In this document: piece by piece, positions 45,969-54,507 of the stretch
Layout of the letters: every line of letters starts with the position of its first letter
Numbering within the stretch: the stretch's first letter is position 1
Assembly: GCF_000220835.1 (NCBI RefSeq)
Contig: NZ_GL985606.1
Span: forward strand, 1,952,330 to 2,016,329
Source: Actinomyces sp. oral taxon 448 str. F0400
GTDB lineage: Bacteria > Actinomycetota > Actinomycetes > Actinomycetales > Actinomycetaceae
DNA: 64,000 bases
Direction of reading: 5' to 3'
Notes under the pieces: model-generated
What the model was told of the DNA's origin: nothing
Databases searched by the model: none
Seen by the model: only the letters and a program-made list of their open reading frames with translations
Program-made: the position numbers and the translations under genes

Positions 45969-46912
45969 AATTCCGTGAGGTCGGAGACTGGGGTGGCTTT
46001 AGAAGTGGAGGCCTAACGAGAATTGCTTATGATTGCTTGCGATCCGCTGATGGGGGATATAGACATCCTGGCGAAGGCACAGTGGGGTCAACAAAAACAC
46101 AGTAAGCACTCACGACCCTTTTTTTAGGTCGGCTAAGTTCCCTAAAGTCTCTGTAAAAGGACTTTAACTTATCTACTATCCCACTTATCCTGCCTAGATG
46201 ACATCTCGCTGAGTTCCGTTTCACTTATCGCAAGACGTCCAATACCTTTGCGTGTCGACTGGCTGTTCGATTGAGTTTCAACGCCGCTTTCCGCAGAAGT
46301 ATTCCAAACCAGCAGATCATTTTCGGGCTGGTTCGGTGAGTTCTGGTGATGGGGCAGCGTTTCACTCATGGCTGCTACCATTTAATCACAGTCGACCTAT
46401 TAGTGCAATATTTCAATTGATAGATTGGGGTCTTGCTGTTTCTGCTGACTGGTTTATTGGTTGCGTCTATTGTGATTGCGAACGTCGAGTTCCTTAACTC
46501 GCAGACATTCGGCAACGTCGCCCTAGCTGTCCGTTGCAAGGTGGACGCATCTGGTGTGCAGCAGACAGGCGCCATCGTCGGCAGGTGAGCCCAGGTGGAC
46601 TGCCAGGCGGCGACAACTGCCGGTGTTGTTGCCGCCTGAGAGCGTCTATGTCTGCCTGGTAGCGCATGCCCGTCTCCATCGTCGCGCTGGGCTGGTGATG
46701 CCCGCAGATCGTTCTGGACACTTGGGAGGGTAGCACTCTGTGCCGTGGATGCCTATAGGGAGCGTACCGCCAAGGCTGCGACGTTGGGATGCTGTTGTAG
46801 GAAGCGGGCAGGCCAGCGCCTCAAGACGGAAGAAATGACCACCAGCCCGGTACTGAAGCGCGCAAGTGTTATGGACATCCCCAGCTGTAACAAATCGGTT
46901 ACGTCCGGCGAA
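45969..46912. other. Degenerate stretch without a supported gene
   Basis: AT-rich sequence upstream of the 591-residue gene, then more GC-rich debris after about 46500. Short frames exist (one on the minus strand at 46169-46381; one on the plus strand near 46433-46600 with a membrane-like start LLFLLTGLLVASIVIANVEF), but none has a ribosome site or family match. Likely decayed insertion or cargo sequence. Confidence 0.4.
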
Positions 46913-46986
46913 GAGTGTCTGAGCTGGTTTGACAGAGATGGTGTGTCGCTGAGATGGGGGTGCGGGTCCCGTGGGGACGATGAGTG
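46913..46986 (+). repeat. 74-bp inverted copy B (IS-end-like)
   Basis: Inverted near-copy of 43992-44065, about 69 of 74 bases identical. It is followed not by IS982 sequence but by the ISAs1 remnant, so it is a solo end. With copy A it brackets the 591-residue membrane-protein gene. Confidence 0.85.
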
Positions 46987-47031
46987 TGGTGCTTAATCAA
47001 TCCCTTGTCCCCAGGAACCCGCGCTGATGTC

Positions 47032-47330
47032 ATCTTCCACACGACCGTCCTGTCGCGCTGACCCCTGGCTCAGGTTCTTTAAAGAACACCACCGATCCGC
47101 GCGACCGGCGGACCGTGCGCCATGACCTGCCCGCGGTCCTGTCCCTGCCAGTGACCGGGGTGCTGGCCGGTTGCCGGAGCCTGACGGCGATATGGGAGAG
47201 AGCACACCACCGACCTGACCGCCGCCGACCTGAAGGTCTTGAGCTTACCTGTTGGGCAGGCTCTTTCGTCGGAGTCGATCATACGTAGGACCTCGCAGGA
47301 TCTGGACCCTGCAGACGTTCCCTCGTGGGC
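47032..47330 (+). pseudogene. ISAs1-family transposase remnant (second copy)
   Basis: DPRDRRTVRHDLPAVLSLPV and TGVLAGCRSLTAIWE read in frame on this strand and are typical of the ISAs1 N-terminus. A frameshift follows, and the next sequence is a DNA-level relative of 33925-34050. The 3' two thirds of the gene are missing. Inactive. Confidence 0.72.
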
Positions 47331-47557
47331 GCGCCTCAATATTAGTGATACCGGGTGTTTGAGCAAGCAAACGTCGCGTCAACTCCGGAAAAGCAATGTC
47401 CGGTTGACCCAGTGGGTGAGATCTACCGCCGAGACGAGGTTGAGGCTTCTACTGTTCAGGGTCGATGAGATTGACCGTAGGGGTTGAGAAACGAGATTCA
47501 CGCGTCCATCTATACCACTTCAACTTCAATGTCTGACAAGCATCTTTTCTGAGATCT

Positions 47558-48487
47558 TCAGTTAGGTAAATACATCACTATGATGCTGTTCCCTATAATC
47601 TGGCTGGAAATAGTGGCGTTTGGCAACAGCGGCCCGATCATCTGCCACTGGAAGCACGGCCACACCTCCCCCGGCCAGGCGATACGTAGGCCTCGAGTTC
47701 TACCGCTGTCTGGTGGAGACAGCATCAGAGGTTCCGCCAGACGTTGATGTACGTGAAGTTCGCCTGGCAAATCTTCGCAGCGCCCAACGGATGATGGTGG
47801 AGCGACAGGCTCGAAGCGGGGTGGTGGCACAAGATCCTGCACCTTCATGTCAATCTCGTCGTCTGGGCAGTACCACTGGATCTGCACAGAGCGCATGTCT
47901 ACAAAGCGCGGCCGCTTGGTAGTAACCATCACCTCGGTACTGCCGCCGCCCGGGTTGCCGACCAGCACGACATCGCAGACCGGCACAGCATCGACGATCC
48001 AGTTAGAGCAGATCAACGACACCAGCTGCTGTATGCCGAGGTCCGAATGACGTCGCGCCTGACGCGCCTCGTAGCCGTAGTCGGCTCCGAACTCGTTGAG
48101 TCGTTCCAGGTGCGTCCTGCCTTTGGAAGCCAGACCCAGCGAGTAAGCCACTGCGTTCAAGGGAGTGACGTCATCGTCGAGCTCCAGTCGGGCCAGGATC
48201 CTCGTCTCGAGTCGAGTAAAGGCCAGTAATGGATCGCCATCGCCCAGAAGAGCCACTATGGCCGGACAAGTCGCCATTGAGTGCGGCGACAGGCCCTCCG
48301 GCCGCTTCCGGACTGCCAGAAGCTCACTTCGCACCGCTGCCTCCGATGTCGCCGCCTGCTGCGAGGCGGCGCGGTAGCGATCCGTCGACGCTGTCGCTCT
48401 GGCCACGGGTTCACTGTAGCCCAGGACGTTAGCTGCGGTCACGAGAAGCGCATCGCGATACACGGACGCCTGGGTGCACGGTGTCAT
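47558..48487 (-). CDS. Hypothetical protein
   Basis: A frame of about 309 residues from the ATG at 48487 (MTPCTQASVYRDALLVTAAN). The first 150 residues are helical and Ala/Arg-rich (ATSEAAVRSELLAVRKRPEG; LETRILARLELDDDVTPLNA). The C-terminal half is beta-like (VVLVGNPGGGSTEVMVTTKR; VQIQWYCPDDEIDMKVQDLV). No family is recognised. It is transcribed away from the mobility genes that start at 48.5 kb and may be the last cargo gene. An earlier in-frame ATG at 48583 adds a low-complexity leader and is not preferred. Confidence 0.5.
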   Translation of the reverse strand: MTPCTQASVYRDALLVTAANVLGYSEPVARATASTDRYRAASQQAATSEAAVRSELLAVRKRPEGLSPHSMATCPAIVALLGDGDPLLAFTRLETRILARLELDDDVTPLNAVAYSLGLASKGRTHLERLNEFGADYGYEARQARRHSDLGIQQLVSLICSNWIVDAVPVCDVVLVGNPGGGSTEVMVTTKRPRFVDMRSVQIQWYCPDDEIDMKVQDLVPPPRFEPVAPPSSVGRCEDLPGELHVHQRLAEPLMLSPPDSGRTRGLRIAWPGEVWPCFQWQMIGPLLPNATISSQIIGNSIIVMYLPN

Positions 48488-48633
48488 TCCTGTGTCACGA
48501 CACGCTCCGCCGTCTCCTGGTCTCCTATCACTACGAGACCGACAACCCCGGCCGCCCCGGCCAGGCCCTCCTCCCACCGCCACAGGCAGACAGAGAAGGG
48601 TACCTGGTCGCCAGGACCAACCGCCGCACCTAA
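48481..48633 (+). CDS. Possible 50-residue protein at start of mobility operon
   Basis: GTG at 48481 opens a 50-codon frame with normal-looking composition (LLVSYHYETDNPGRPGQALL, then DREGYLVARTNRRT) and a TAA. It stands 36 bp upstream of the next gene on the same strand. No ribosome site is visible, and the 5' end overlaps the divergent hypothetical gene, so it may be the end of a truncated larger gene. Confidence 0.25.
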   Translation: MSFLCHDTLRRLLVSYHYETDNPGRPGQALLPPPQADREGYLVARTNRRT

Positions 48634-48669
48634 CAAACGGGCAGCGCCAACTGAAAGGAACCCGCCCTC

Positions 48670-48990
48670 ATGCCCATCAACCTCATCCCCCAAACCCCGG
48701 ATCCCGAGCCCGACTCCTACGCCACCGGCCTGGCGTCCTTCGGCCCTTCCTCCCGGGCGGTGGCCCGCGCCGCCCGCCGCCACGCCGACGCTGTCCTCGG
48801 CCGGGCCGAGGTGACTCACATCAAAGACCAGGCCCGCGCCGTCCTGGCTGCCAGCGTCCTGAACAACACCGCTGCTCTGGTCGGCCTGGCCGAGCAGGCT
48901 CACCAGATCGCCCCGGCCGGGGACCCCTACTACCAGGCCGTTATCAGGGCTTACGCCCTGAGCACTGCCGAAGACATCGCTGAGTTCTGA
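48670..48990 (+). CDS. Small helical protein of the mobility operon
   Basis: A 106-residue, mainly helical, Ala-rich protein (RAVARAARRHADAVLGRAEV; IKDQARAVLAASVLNNTAAL; YYQAVIRAYALSTAEDIAEF). It has no known domain. The ATG at 48670 has a strong AAAGGA site and begins MPINLIPQTPDPEP. It is first of a same-strand series (16-bp gap to the next) leading to the methyltransferase and transfer ATPase, so it is probably an element-backbone gene. Confidence 0.65.
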   Translation: MPINLIPQTPDPEPDSYATGLASFGPSSRAVARAARRHADAVLGRAEVTHIKDQARAVLAASVLNNTAALVGLAEQAHQIAPAGDPYYQAVIRAYALSTAEDIAEF

Positions 48991-49005
48991 AGGGCTAGCA
49001 CCATT

Positions 49006-49302
49006 ATGAATGCCAGCGCCAACATCATCGTCCTCATCGCCCTGGTCACCATTACGGTACTGAGTCTGGCCGCCTTGACTCTGCTGCTGCGGGCCCAGCG
49101 AAGATCAATCCGGCAGAAAAGAAACGGCAGACCACCGACCCGGCCGGCGCAGCCGCTCCATCTGCCCACTATCCACGCCGATCGAATGCAGGAGTGCCAG
49201 CGCATCGCTCGCCGGGCCGCCTACCTCAAATGGCAGCAGGACCACGCCGCTCTGCAGGCCGCCCGCGCCATACAGCAGGCAGCACGATGGTATGGAGAGT
49301 GA
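49006..49302 (+). CDS. Small single-pass membrane protein
   Basis: A 98-residue protein with an N-terminal membrane helix (about residues 5-28, NIIVLIALVTITVLSLAALT) and a basic, Gln/Ala-rich cytoplasmic tail (RRAAYLKWQQDHAALQAARA). It directly follows the 106-residue gene. The role is unknown; small membrane proteins with basic tails are common next to transfer ATPases in actinobacterial elements. A 236-bp gap without recognisable genes separates it from the methyltransferase. Confidence 0.6.
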   Translation: MNASANIIVLIALVTITVLSLAALTLLLRAQRRSIRQKRNGRPPTRPAQPLHLPTIHADRMQECQRIARRAAYLKWQQDHAALQAARAIQQAARWYGE

Positions 49303-49538
49303 TAACGGCCCAGACGGCTCTCGCCATGGCTTTGGTCGTTGTTAAAAAGACAGCAGGCATTCTCGTGACCACTAAACAGGACTTATAGACGACTATCCTT
49401 GGCTTTCCGATGGTGAAACTGTTGGCGTCTTAGTTTTACCTGACGCGTCGCTCAGGATTGCGTCCTTCGAGACCTTGCTGAAGACGTAGTGGTGTGCAAC
49501 ATATAGGGCAAAGCACCTAACGCGAAAGGAGTAGAGAA

Positions 49539-50216
49539 ATGAGCATCTCAGAAACGCGCAACACGAACCGATTGGCCGGTGTACCCGCTGGCGGCTTCCG
49601 CACCATCCTGGCGGATCCGCCCTGGCCGGCTCAGGGTGGCGAGCACCACTACCGCACCATGAACCTGGATCGGATTCAGGCCTTGCCTGTGGGGTCGTTG
49701 GCGGCGTCAGACTCCCATCTGTGGCTGTGGACGACCAACGCCCTGCTGCCGCGGGCGTATGAGACGGCGGCAGCCTGGGGCTTTACGGTACGCAGCCCCT
49801 TGACGTGGGTGAAGTTCCGTCTGGGTGTCTCCGGTCGCTACCAGCTACGCAACGCCACCGAGCAGTTGCTGTTCTGTACACGGGGTAACGCACCGTTGAA
49901 TTCGCGTTCACAACCGACGTGGTTCAATGCGCCGGTAGCGGAGCATTCCCGCAAGCCAGCCGAGCAGTTCGCCATTATTGAGCGGGTGAGCAGTGGGCCG
50001 TACTTGGAACTATTCGCTCGTCGTCGTCCGGAATCCAATCGTCGGTGGGCGGTATGGGGTGATGAGGTCGAGTCGGACATTCGCATTCCCGGGTACTCGG
50101 TGCCGCGCTATAGCCAGTGGGTAATACCAATCACCGAGGCGCCCGCCGATGGTAAGGCCTCCGCCACAATCATCGATCCGGCGCGATCGCATGATTTTCA
50201 AGGAGAACAATCATGA
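49539..50216 (+). CDS. MT-A70-family adenine methyltransferase
   Basis: A 225-residue methyltransferase of the MT-A70 family. Catalytic DPPW lies at residues 26-29 (FRTILADPPWPAQGG). Other family blocks are SHLWLWTTNALLPRAYETAA, WGFTVRSPLTWVKFRLGVSG, RNATEQLLFCTRGNAPL and the end EHSRKPAEQFAIIERVSSGP, then YLELFARRR. Bacterial members in mobile elements are N6-adenine DNA methyltransferases, probably protecting the element from host restriction or regulating it. No restriction partner is adjacent. ATG at 49539 has an AAAGGAG site. The element backbone continues directly downstream. Confidence 0.92.
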   Translation: MSISETRNTNRLAGVPAGGFRTILADPPWPAQGGEHHYRTMNLDRIQALPVGSLAASDSHLWLWTTNALLPRAYETAAAWGFTVRSPLTWVKFRLGVSGRYQLRNATEQLLFCTRGNAPLNSRSQPTWFNAPVAEHSRKPAEQFAIIERVSSGPYLELFARRRPESNRRWAVWGDEVESDIRIPGYSVPRYSQWVIPITEAPADGKASATIIDPARSHDFQGEQS

Positions 50217-50246
50217 ATGGGCATCTTACGAGAGGAGTCGACGACT

Positions 50247-50438
50247 ATGACCAATTCGAGACGCTCCCCGTCTACGAGCCTGCTTCGCGCCGGCGGCGGG
50301 CTCGCCTTGGCCGGGATCGGACTGAAGTGGATCGCTTGCGTGCTGCAAAATGCGTGGATGTGGCTCGGCGGCGGGCTCGTCGTGGTCGCAATCATCGCCG
50401 GCGCGTTTGTCTGGTGGCGCAGTCGCAACTCCTGGTGA
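50247..50438 (+). CDS. Small two-helix membrane protein
   Basis: A 63-residue protein: a basic Ser-rich start (MTNSRRSPSTSLLRAGGG), then two close membrane helices (LALAGIGLKWIACVL; WLGGGLVVVAIIAGAFVWW) and a short basic end. The ATG at 50247 is preceded by GAGAGGAG at good spacing. A competing +1 frame over the same bases is Arg-rich and implausible. Probably part of the transfer apparatus; the family is not recognised. Confidence 0.55.
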   Translation: MTNSRRSPSTSLLRAGGGLALAGIGLKWIACVLQNAWMWLGGGLVVVAIIAGAFVWWRSRNSW

Positions 50439-50457
50439 GACGCAAGCGAGGTCGGCC

Positions 50458-50697
50458 ATGAGCCGCCGGCGGCGTCGCCATCCGGGCGGACGCCCATCAG
50501 CCTCACGGCGGGTGCGAGTGATGCCGATACACCGCAGCATGCTGGATCACCAGGCGTTGGCCAGAGTGCTGCTGGCCATCCTATCTCAAGACATCGCCAC
50601 GGACGTCGCGGCGAACGACTCCGCGACATTCACGCCGACCGAGATTCCGGCCAAGAGAACAAACCCACAGATCCAGGTAGAAAGTGAGGAGCCATGA
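50458..50697 (+). CDS. Small basic protein overlapping the transfer ATPase gene
   Basis: A 79-residue protein with a strongly basic N-terminus (MSRRRRRHPGGRPSASRR) and a helical segment (LDHQALARVLLAILSQDIAT). The ATG at 50458 follows GCGAGG. The stop overlaps the next start by four bases (ATGA), so it is translationally coupled to the ATPase. The basic tail could bind DNA. No family match. Confidence 0.55.
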   Translation: MSRRRRRHPGGRPSASRRVRVMPIHRSMLDHQALARVLLAILSQDIATDVAANDSATFTPTEIPAKRTNPQIQVESEEP

Positions 50698-52934
50698 ACT
50701 ATAGCAGCAAGTACCCACTGATGTGGCAGCGGCTGCGGTTTGCTCTGCCGCTAGACGTGGCGGCCGCTACTGGCCTATTGGAACGGATCGTCGTGGATGC
50801 CTCTCTGGGACGCCTGATACTGGAAGCTCGTGCCACTTCAGGGCGAGTGCGCTACCTGCTGGGCGCGACCAACCTGAGGCACCTTGGCATCGTCCGTGAA
50901 CTACTTCCTGGCACTCGTGTCGTAGCAACCGCCATTGAGCGAAAGTCGGTAACTCAATCCTTGCGCCTGAGTGTACGCCGAGCTGGCCTGCCGTTATCGG
51001 TGGAGCGATTAGAGTCTGTCGCCAGGGCAGTACTGGCCGCGATGGCCGCCACCGAGGATGAGGAGGAACTGGTCGTTCAGCTTCACATCGGCTCCCGCTA
51101 CCAACCCACGCTGAATAGCAAACCGCAGCCCGAAGGTTGGCTGGAGCTCCTCGGTATCACCTCGACCTCTGCAGCTAGTCGCGAGCACCAACGGCGAGCC
51201 CGATCTCACGCTGGTAAACATCGGTCTGGGGTCTGCCTGCGCTTGGGAGTCAAGGCCGTCACACCTGCGCGATGCCGGCTGTTGCTTCAGGGCTTGCTCG
51301 GTGGGCTGCGAGTAGCCGAGAGCGCTGGGGTACGGTTGCATGCCCGTCCCGACAATCCCAGCAAGCTCAACCAGGCGCGCCGTCCCTGGCACTACCCGCT
51401 GACCCTGGATGCCACTGAAGTCCTCTGTTTGAGCGGCTGGCCAATCGGGCAGGCAAGACTTCCGGCTATGCCGAACGCTCACCCCAGATGTCTTCCGCTG
51501 CCTGAACAGCGAGACCGACAGCGTGTCTTCGCCCGTGGCCTGGGCGACCAAGCAGACCAGCGGCTTGGCATCTCGATACGCGATGCGCTACTGCACACAG
51601 TGCTACTCGGTCCCACTGGGGCGGGCAAGTCCACTGTTCTGGGCCGCTTGGCCTTGAACGATATCGACGCTGGCCGCGGAGTGCTGCTCATCGATCCCAA
51701 GACCGACCTGGTCAATGATCTGCTAGCGCGCATACCCGAGCAGCGGACCGGCGACGTAGTGGTCATCGACCCAACCAGTCCAACACCCATCGGACTCAAT
51801 CCGCTAGCCACCAGCCCGCGTAGCAGAGAGCAAGTGCCGGAAATGATCGCCGACACTGTACTGGCGACCTTCAAGAACCTGTTCGCTGACGCCTGGGGCG
51901 TGCGCACTGAGGAGATCCTCACCGCCAGCCTGCTGACACTGGCCCGCACGCCCGGCGCCACCCTGGTGGACTTGCCGCTATTACTGACCAATCCGGCCTT
52001 CCGCTGCCGCATCATCGCCAACGCGCCAGATCCGCTGGGGACCGGACAGTTCTGGAGCAAATATCAGTCGCTCTCCGAGGCCCAACGGCTGCAATGGATC
52101 GCACCAGTACTCAACAAGCTCCAGCCGTTCCTCATCCGGCCTCACTTACGCGCCACTCTCGGCCAGACAAACCCATCCTTCGATCTGGCCGATCTTTTGA
52201 CCAAGCGCCGTATCGTTCTGGTCTCCTTGAACAAGGGTATCCTTGGATCAGAGTCCGCCAGACTACTGGGCAGCCTGATCGTTGGGCAGCTGTGGCCGCT
52301 GATCCTGTCCCGGGCCGCTCTACCACCGGAGCGACGCCACATCATCAGCGTGTTCATCAACGAAGTCCAGGACTACCTAGCGCTACCCACCGACTTGGCT
52401 GACGCCCTGACGCAATCCCGCTCCCTGGGAGTGGCCTTCCACCTGGCCCACCAGTACCGTGCCCAACTGCCATCCCGGCTCAAGGCCGCCATCGACACCA
52501 ACGCCCATAACAAGATCATCTTCGGATCATCGGCCGCCGATGCCTTCGAGATCGCCCGCCTAGCGCCTGAACTGGAGGCCATCGACTTCCAATTGCTGCC
52601 GCGCTACAGCATCTACGCCCGCACCATCCACCACGGACACACCAACCCCTGGTGCCAGGCTCGAACTCTGCCCATGTCGCCAGCCACCGGCGACCCAGCG
52701 TCCCTGCGCGCTGCTAGCGCCGCTCGCTACGGCCAAGACGCCCGCCAAGTCGAAGAGCAACTACTCAAGCGCCTCGGACTGGCCTCGACTCCCGCGACCA
52801 CTACAGACACCACAGTACCGACCGGTACTAACGACAGTGCTCCAGCAATTAGAACGACAGCCTCGTCAAACACTACTGGCAGCGTGACGATCGGTCGCCG
52901 ACCCAAGACAAAGCGGGGAACCGAGAGCAGATGA
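50694..52934 (+). CDS. HerA/TraG-like DNA-transfer ATPase
   Basis: A 746-residue ATPase of the FtsK-HerA/VirD4 class. The first 280 residues form a domain seen in actinobacterial transfer ATPases (LILEARATSGRVRYLLGATN). Walker A is LLGPTGAGKST (about 304-314), followed by GVLLIDPKTDLVNDLL. A helical region comes next, and Walker B-like is ISVFINEVQDYL (about 550). The C-terminus is a Thr/Ser-rich tail. It likely couples or pumps DNA during mobilisation of the element. There are no obvious N-terminal membrane helices, unlike VirD4, so a membrane partner (the small proteins upstream) may anchor it. ATGA overlap with the upstream gene. Confidence 0.85.
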   Translation: MNYSSKYPLMWQRLRFALPLDVAAATGLLERIVVDASLGRLILEARATSGRVRYLLGATNLRHLGIVRELLPGTRVVATAIERKSVTQSLRLSVRRAGLPLSVERLESVARAVLAAMAATEDEEELVVQLHIGSRYQPTLNSKPQPEGWLELLGITSTSAASREHQRRARSHAGKHRSGVCLRLGVKAVTPARCRLLLQGLLGGLRVAESAGVRLHARPDNPSKLNQARRPWHYPLTLDATEVLCLSGWPIGQARLPAMPNAHPRCLPLPEQRDRQRVFARGLGDQADQRLGISIRDALLHTVLLGPTGAGKSTVLGRLALNDIDAGRGVLLIDPKTDLVNDLLARIPEQRTGDVVVIDPTSPTPIGLNPLATSPRSREQVPEMIADTVLATFKNLFADAWGVRTEEILTASLLTLARTPGATLVDLPLLLTNPAFRCRIIANAPDPLGTGQFWSKYQSLSEAQRLQWIAPVLNKLQPFLIRPHLRATLGQTNPSFDLADLLTKRRIVLVSLNKGILGSESARLLGSLIVGQLWPLILSRAALPPERRHIISVFINEVQDYLALPTDLADALTQSRSLGVAFHLAHQYRAQLPSRLKAAIDTNAHNKIIFGSSAADAFEIARLAPELEAIDFQLLPRYSIYARTIHHGHTNPWCQARTLPMSPATGDPASLRAASAARYGQDARQVEEQLLKRLGLASTPATTTDTTVPTGTNDSAPAIRTTASSNTTGSVTIGRRPKTKRGTESR

Positions 52935-53126
52935 ACCACCAGACCGAAGCCGGAATAGGGCAGCTGCTGACATCGTATCGCTAGACGAACCGCCCGACGC
53001 ACCGCCGCAGCCAGCAACCCCAACCTTCCGGCGCTACCACACCGCTCGCCAGCGATTACCGGAGATGACTACCAGCCGTATCCGGCTGACACAAGCCCAT
53101 CGCAACCAAAGGAAGGAGAAACGCCC

Positions 53127-53966
53127 ATGATCACCAACCAGATCAGCACGACTGGTAGTCCGCATCGCCTCGGACGCCGCCAGCTGGAGATGATCGCCGA
53201 CCAACTCGACCGCATCGACCACCGGCTGCTGAGTCTGCTGAGAATGCACCGTTACGCTACCACCCGCCAACTCAGCTACCTCAGTCGGCTTGCTACTGCC
53301 TACGCCAGCGCACGCTCAGCCCTGCGGCAGACCACCCGCCGCCTGAACCGCCACCGCCACCTGGGACTGGTGGACCACCTTGAACGTCGTATCGGCGGGG
53401 TCAGGGCCGGCTCCACCGGCTACATCTGGCACCTACGTGAGCCCGGCCACCGCCTGGTAGCCCCAGAGCGCACCACCCGGCACCGCACCACTGAGCCCTC
53501 ACATGCCTTCCTGGCCCACACCCTGGCCATCACCGAAGCGCGCTTGGTCATCGAGAGAGCCGCCCACGACACCGGCGGATACCTCAGCCTGCTACGCACC
53601 GAACCGGACTGCTGGCGCCACTGGCTACTGCCCGGCGGCGGGAAACGCTGGCTCAAACCCGACCTCGAAGCTATCACCACCACCGCCACCAACGAAGAAG
53701 ACCACTGGTTTTGCGAAATCGACCTGAACACCGAGAACCCCGCCAGATTGCTAACCAAGTGCCACGACTACCAAGACCACCTGAACGCCGATACCGAACA
53801 AGCCAGCACCGGCTACTACCCCCAAGTCATTTGGATCATGAACAGCTTGCGACGCGCTGCCCGTCTGACGGAGCAGATCGCCGCCGACCAGTACTTGACC
53901 CCGGGACTGTTCAAGATCATTACCAGCGCTGAAGAGCTGGCCAGATTGATCCAGCAAGGGCCGTGA
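53127..53966 (+). CDS. Replication-relaxation family protein
   Basis: A 279-residue protein of the replication-relaxation (Replic_Relax) family, typical of actinobacterial and Gram-positive mobile elements. It has an N-terminal winged helix (QLDRIDHRLLSLLRMHRYAT, then TRQLSYLSRL) and a nuclease-like C-terminal half (GKRWLKPDLEAITTTATNEE, DHWFCEIDLNTENPARLLTK, then ECH-like CHDYQDHL) with the D-E...K pattern of a PD-(D/E)XK-type fold. It may nick or relax DNA at the element's origin. It is preceded by a 192-bp gap that contains small coding-like frames without clear starts. ATG at 53127 has an AGGAAGGAG site. Confidence 0.85.
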   Translation: MITNQISTTGSPHRLGRRQLEMIADQLDRIDHRLLSLLRMHRYATTRQLSYLSRLATAYASARSALRQTTRRLNRHRHLGLVDHLERRIGGVRAGSTGYIWHLREPGHRLVAPERTTRHRTTEPSHAFLAHTLAITEARLVIERAAHDTGGYLSLLRTEPDCWRHWLLPGGGKRWLKPDLEAITTTATNEEDHWFCEIDLNTENPARLLTKCHDYQDHLNADTEQASTGYYPQVIWIMNSLRRAARLTEQIAADQYLTPGLFKIITSAEELARLIQQGP

Positions 53967-54126
53967 GGCCAGACCGCCAGAAAGGAAACGAAAGGAAAGA
54001 CTCATCTATACCGATCAATATTTTGACTTGACTCTTCGCACCAACTGAGCGTCAATAGAAACAGAGGCAGGACAACACCCAGTCCTTGTGCCATTAACTA
54101 AGAAACACCGAGGGGAGGAGCAACCC

Positions 54127-54507
54127 ATGCCCAGAACCACACCAACCAAGCCCGCCATCGAAGATGGCGTCATCATCTACACCCACGGCCAGCACCCGGC
54201 CGAGATCACCCAGCAGAACGCCGCGCTGCGGCGCTACTGCCAGGCTGCCGGCCTGGAGGTCGTCACCGAGTTCCACGACCTGGGCCAACGCACCAACGGT
54301 CTGGACATGGCGCTACGCGCCGCCGAGGACTCCTGCGTCCGCTACCTGCTCACCACCACCTGGCCGCCAACCGCCCTCGACGCCGAGGACGCCCTGTCCG
54401 TCAGCGAGATCCTGGATCACTACCACACCAGGCTCGTCACCGTTGACAGCCAACCGCCACAAGAGCAGCCGGACGGCAGCACAGACGACGGCCGGAGGCA
54501 GTCATGA
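54127..54507 (+). CDS. Degenerate resolvase-fold protein, coupled to the recombinase
   Basis: A 126-residue protein whose core (GVIIYTHGQHPAEITQQNAA, LRRYCQAAGLEVVTEFHDLG, then DMALRAAEDSCVRYLLTTTW) follows the N-terminal fold of serine resolvases: strand, Q..L+.y c, then the FxD turn. The catalytic Ser motif (YxRVS) is replaced by YTHGQ and the Arg pair is missing, so it cannot cut DNA. It overlaps the recombinase start by four bases (ATGA), so both are made together. It may be a regulatory or directionality subunit. ATG at 54127 follows GAGGGGAGGAG. Confidence 0.65.
   Translation: MPRTTPTKPAIEDGVIIYTHGQHPAEITQQNAALRRYCQAAGLEVVTEFHDLGQRTNGLDMALRAAEDSCVRYLLTTTWPPTALDAEDALSVSEILDHYHTRLVTVDSQPPQEQPDGSTDDGRRQS

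Noticed and set aside
46169-46381. 70-codon minus-strand frame in the gap upstream of the 591-residue protein
   Set aside because: No ribosome site, no domain, and overlaps another short frame; decayed sequence is more likely.
50213-50461. Arg-rich frame overlapping the two-helix membrane protein
   Set aside because: Composition typical of a shifted frame; the competing frame has membrane helices and a ribosome site.
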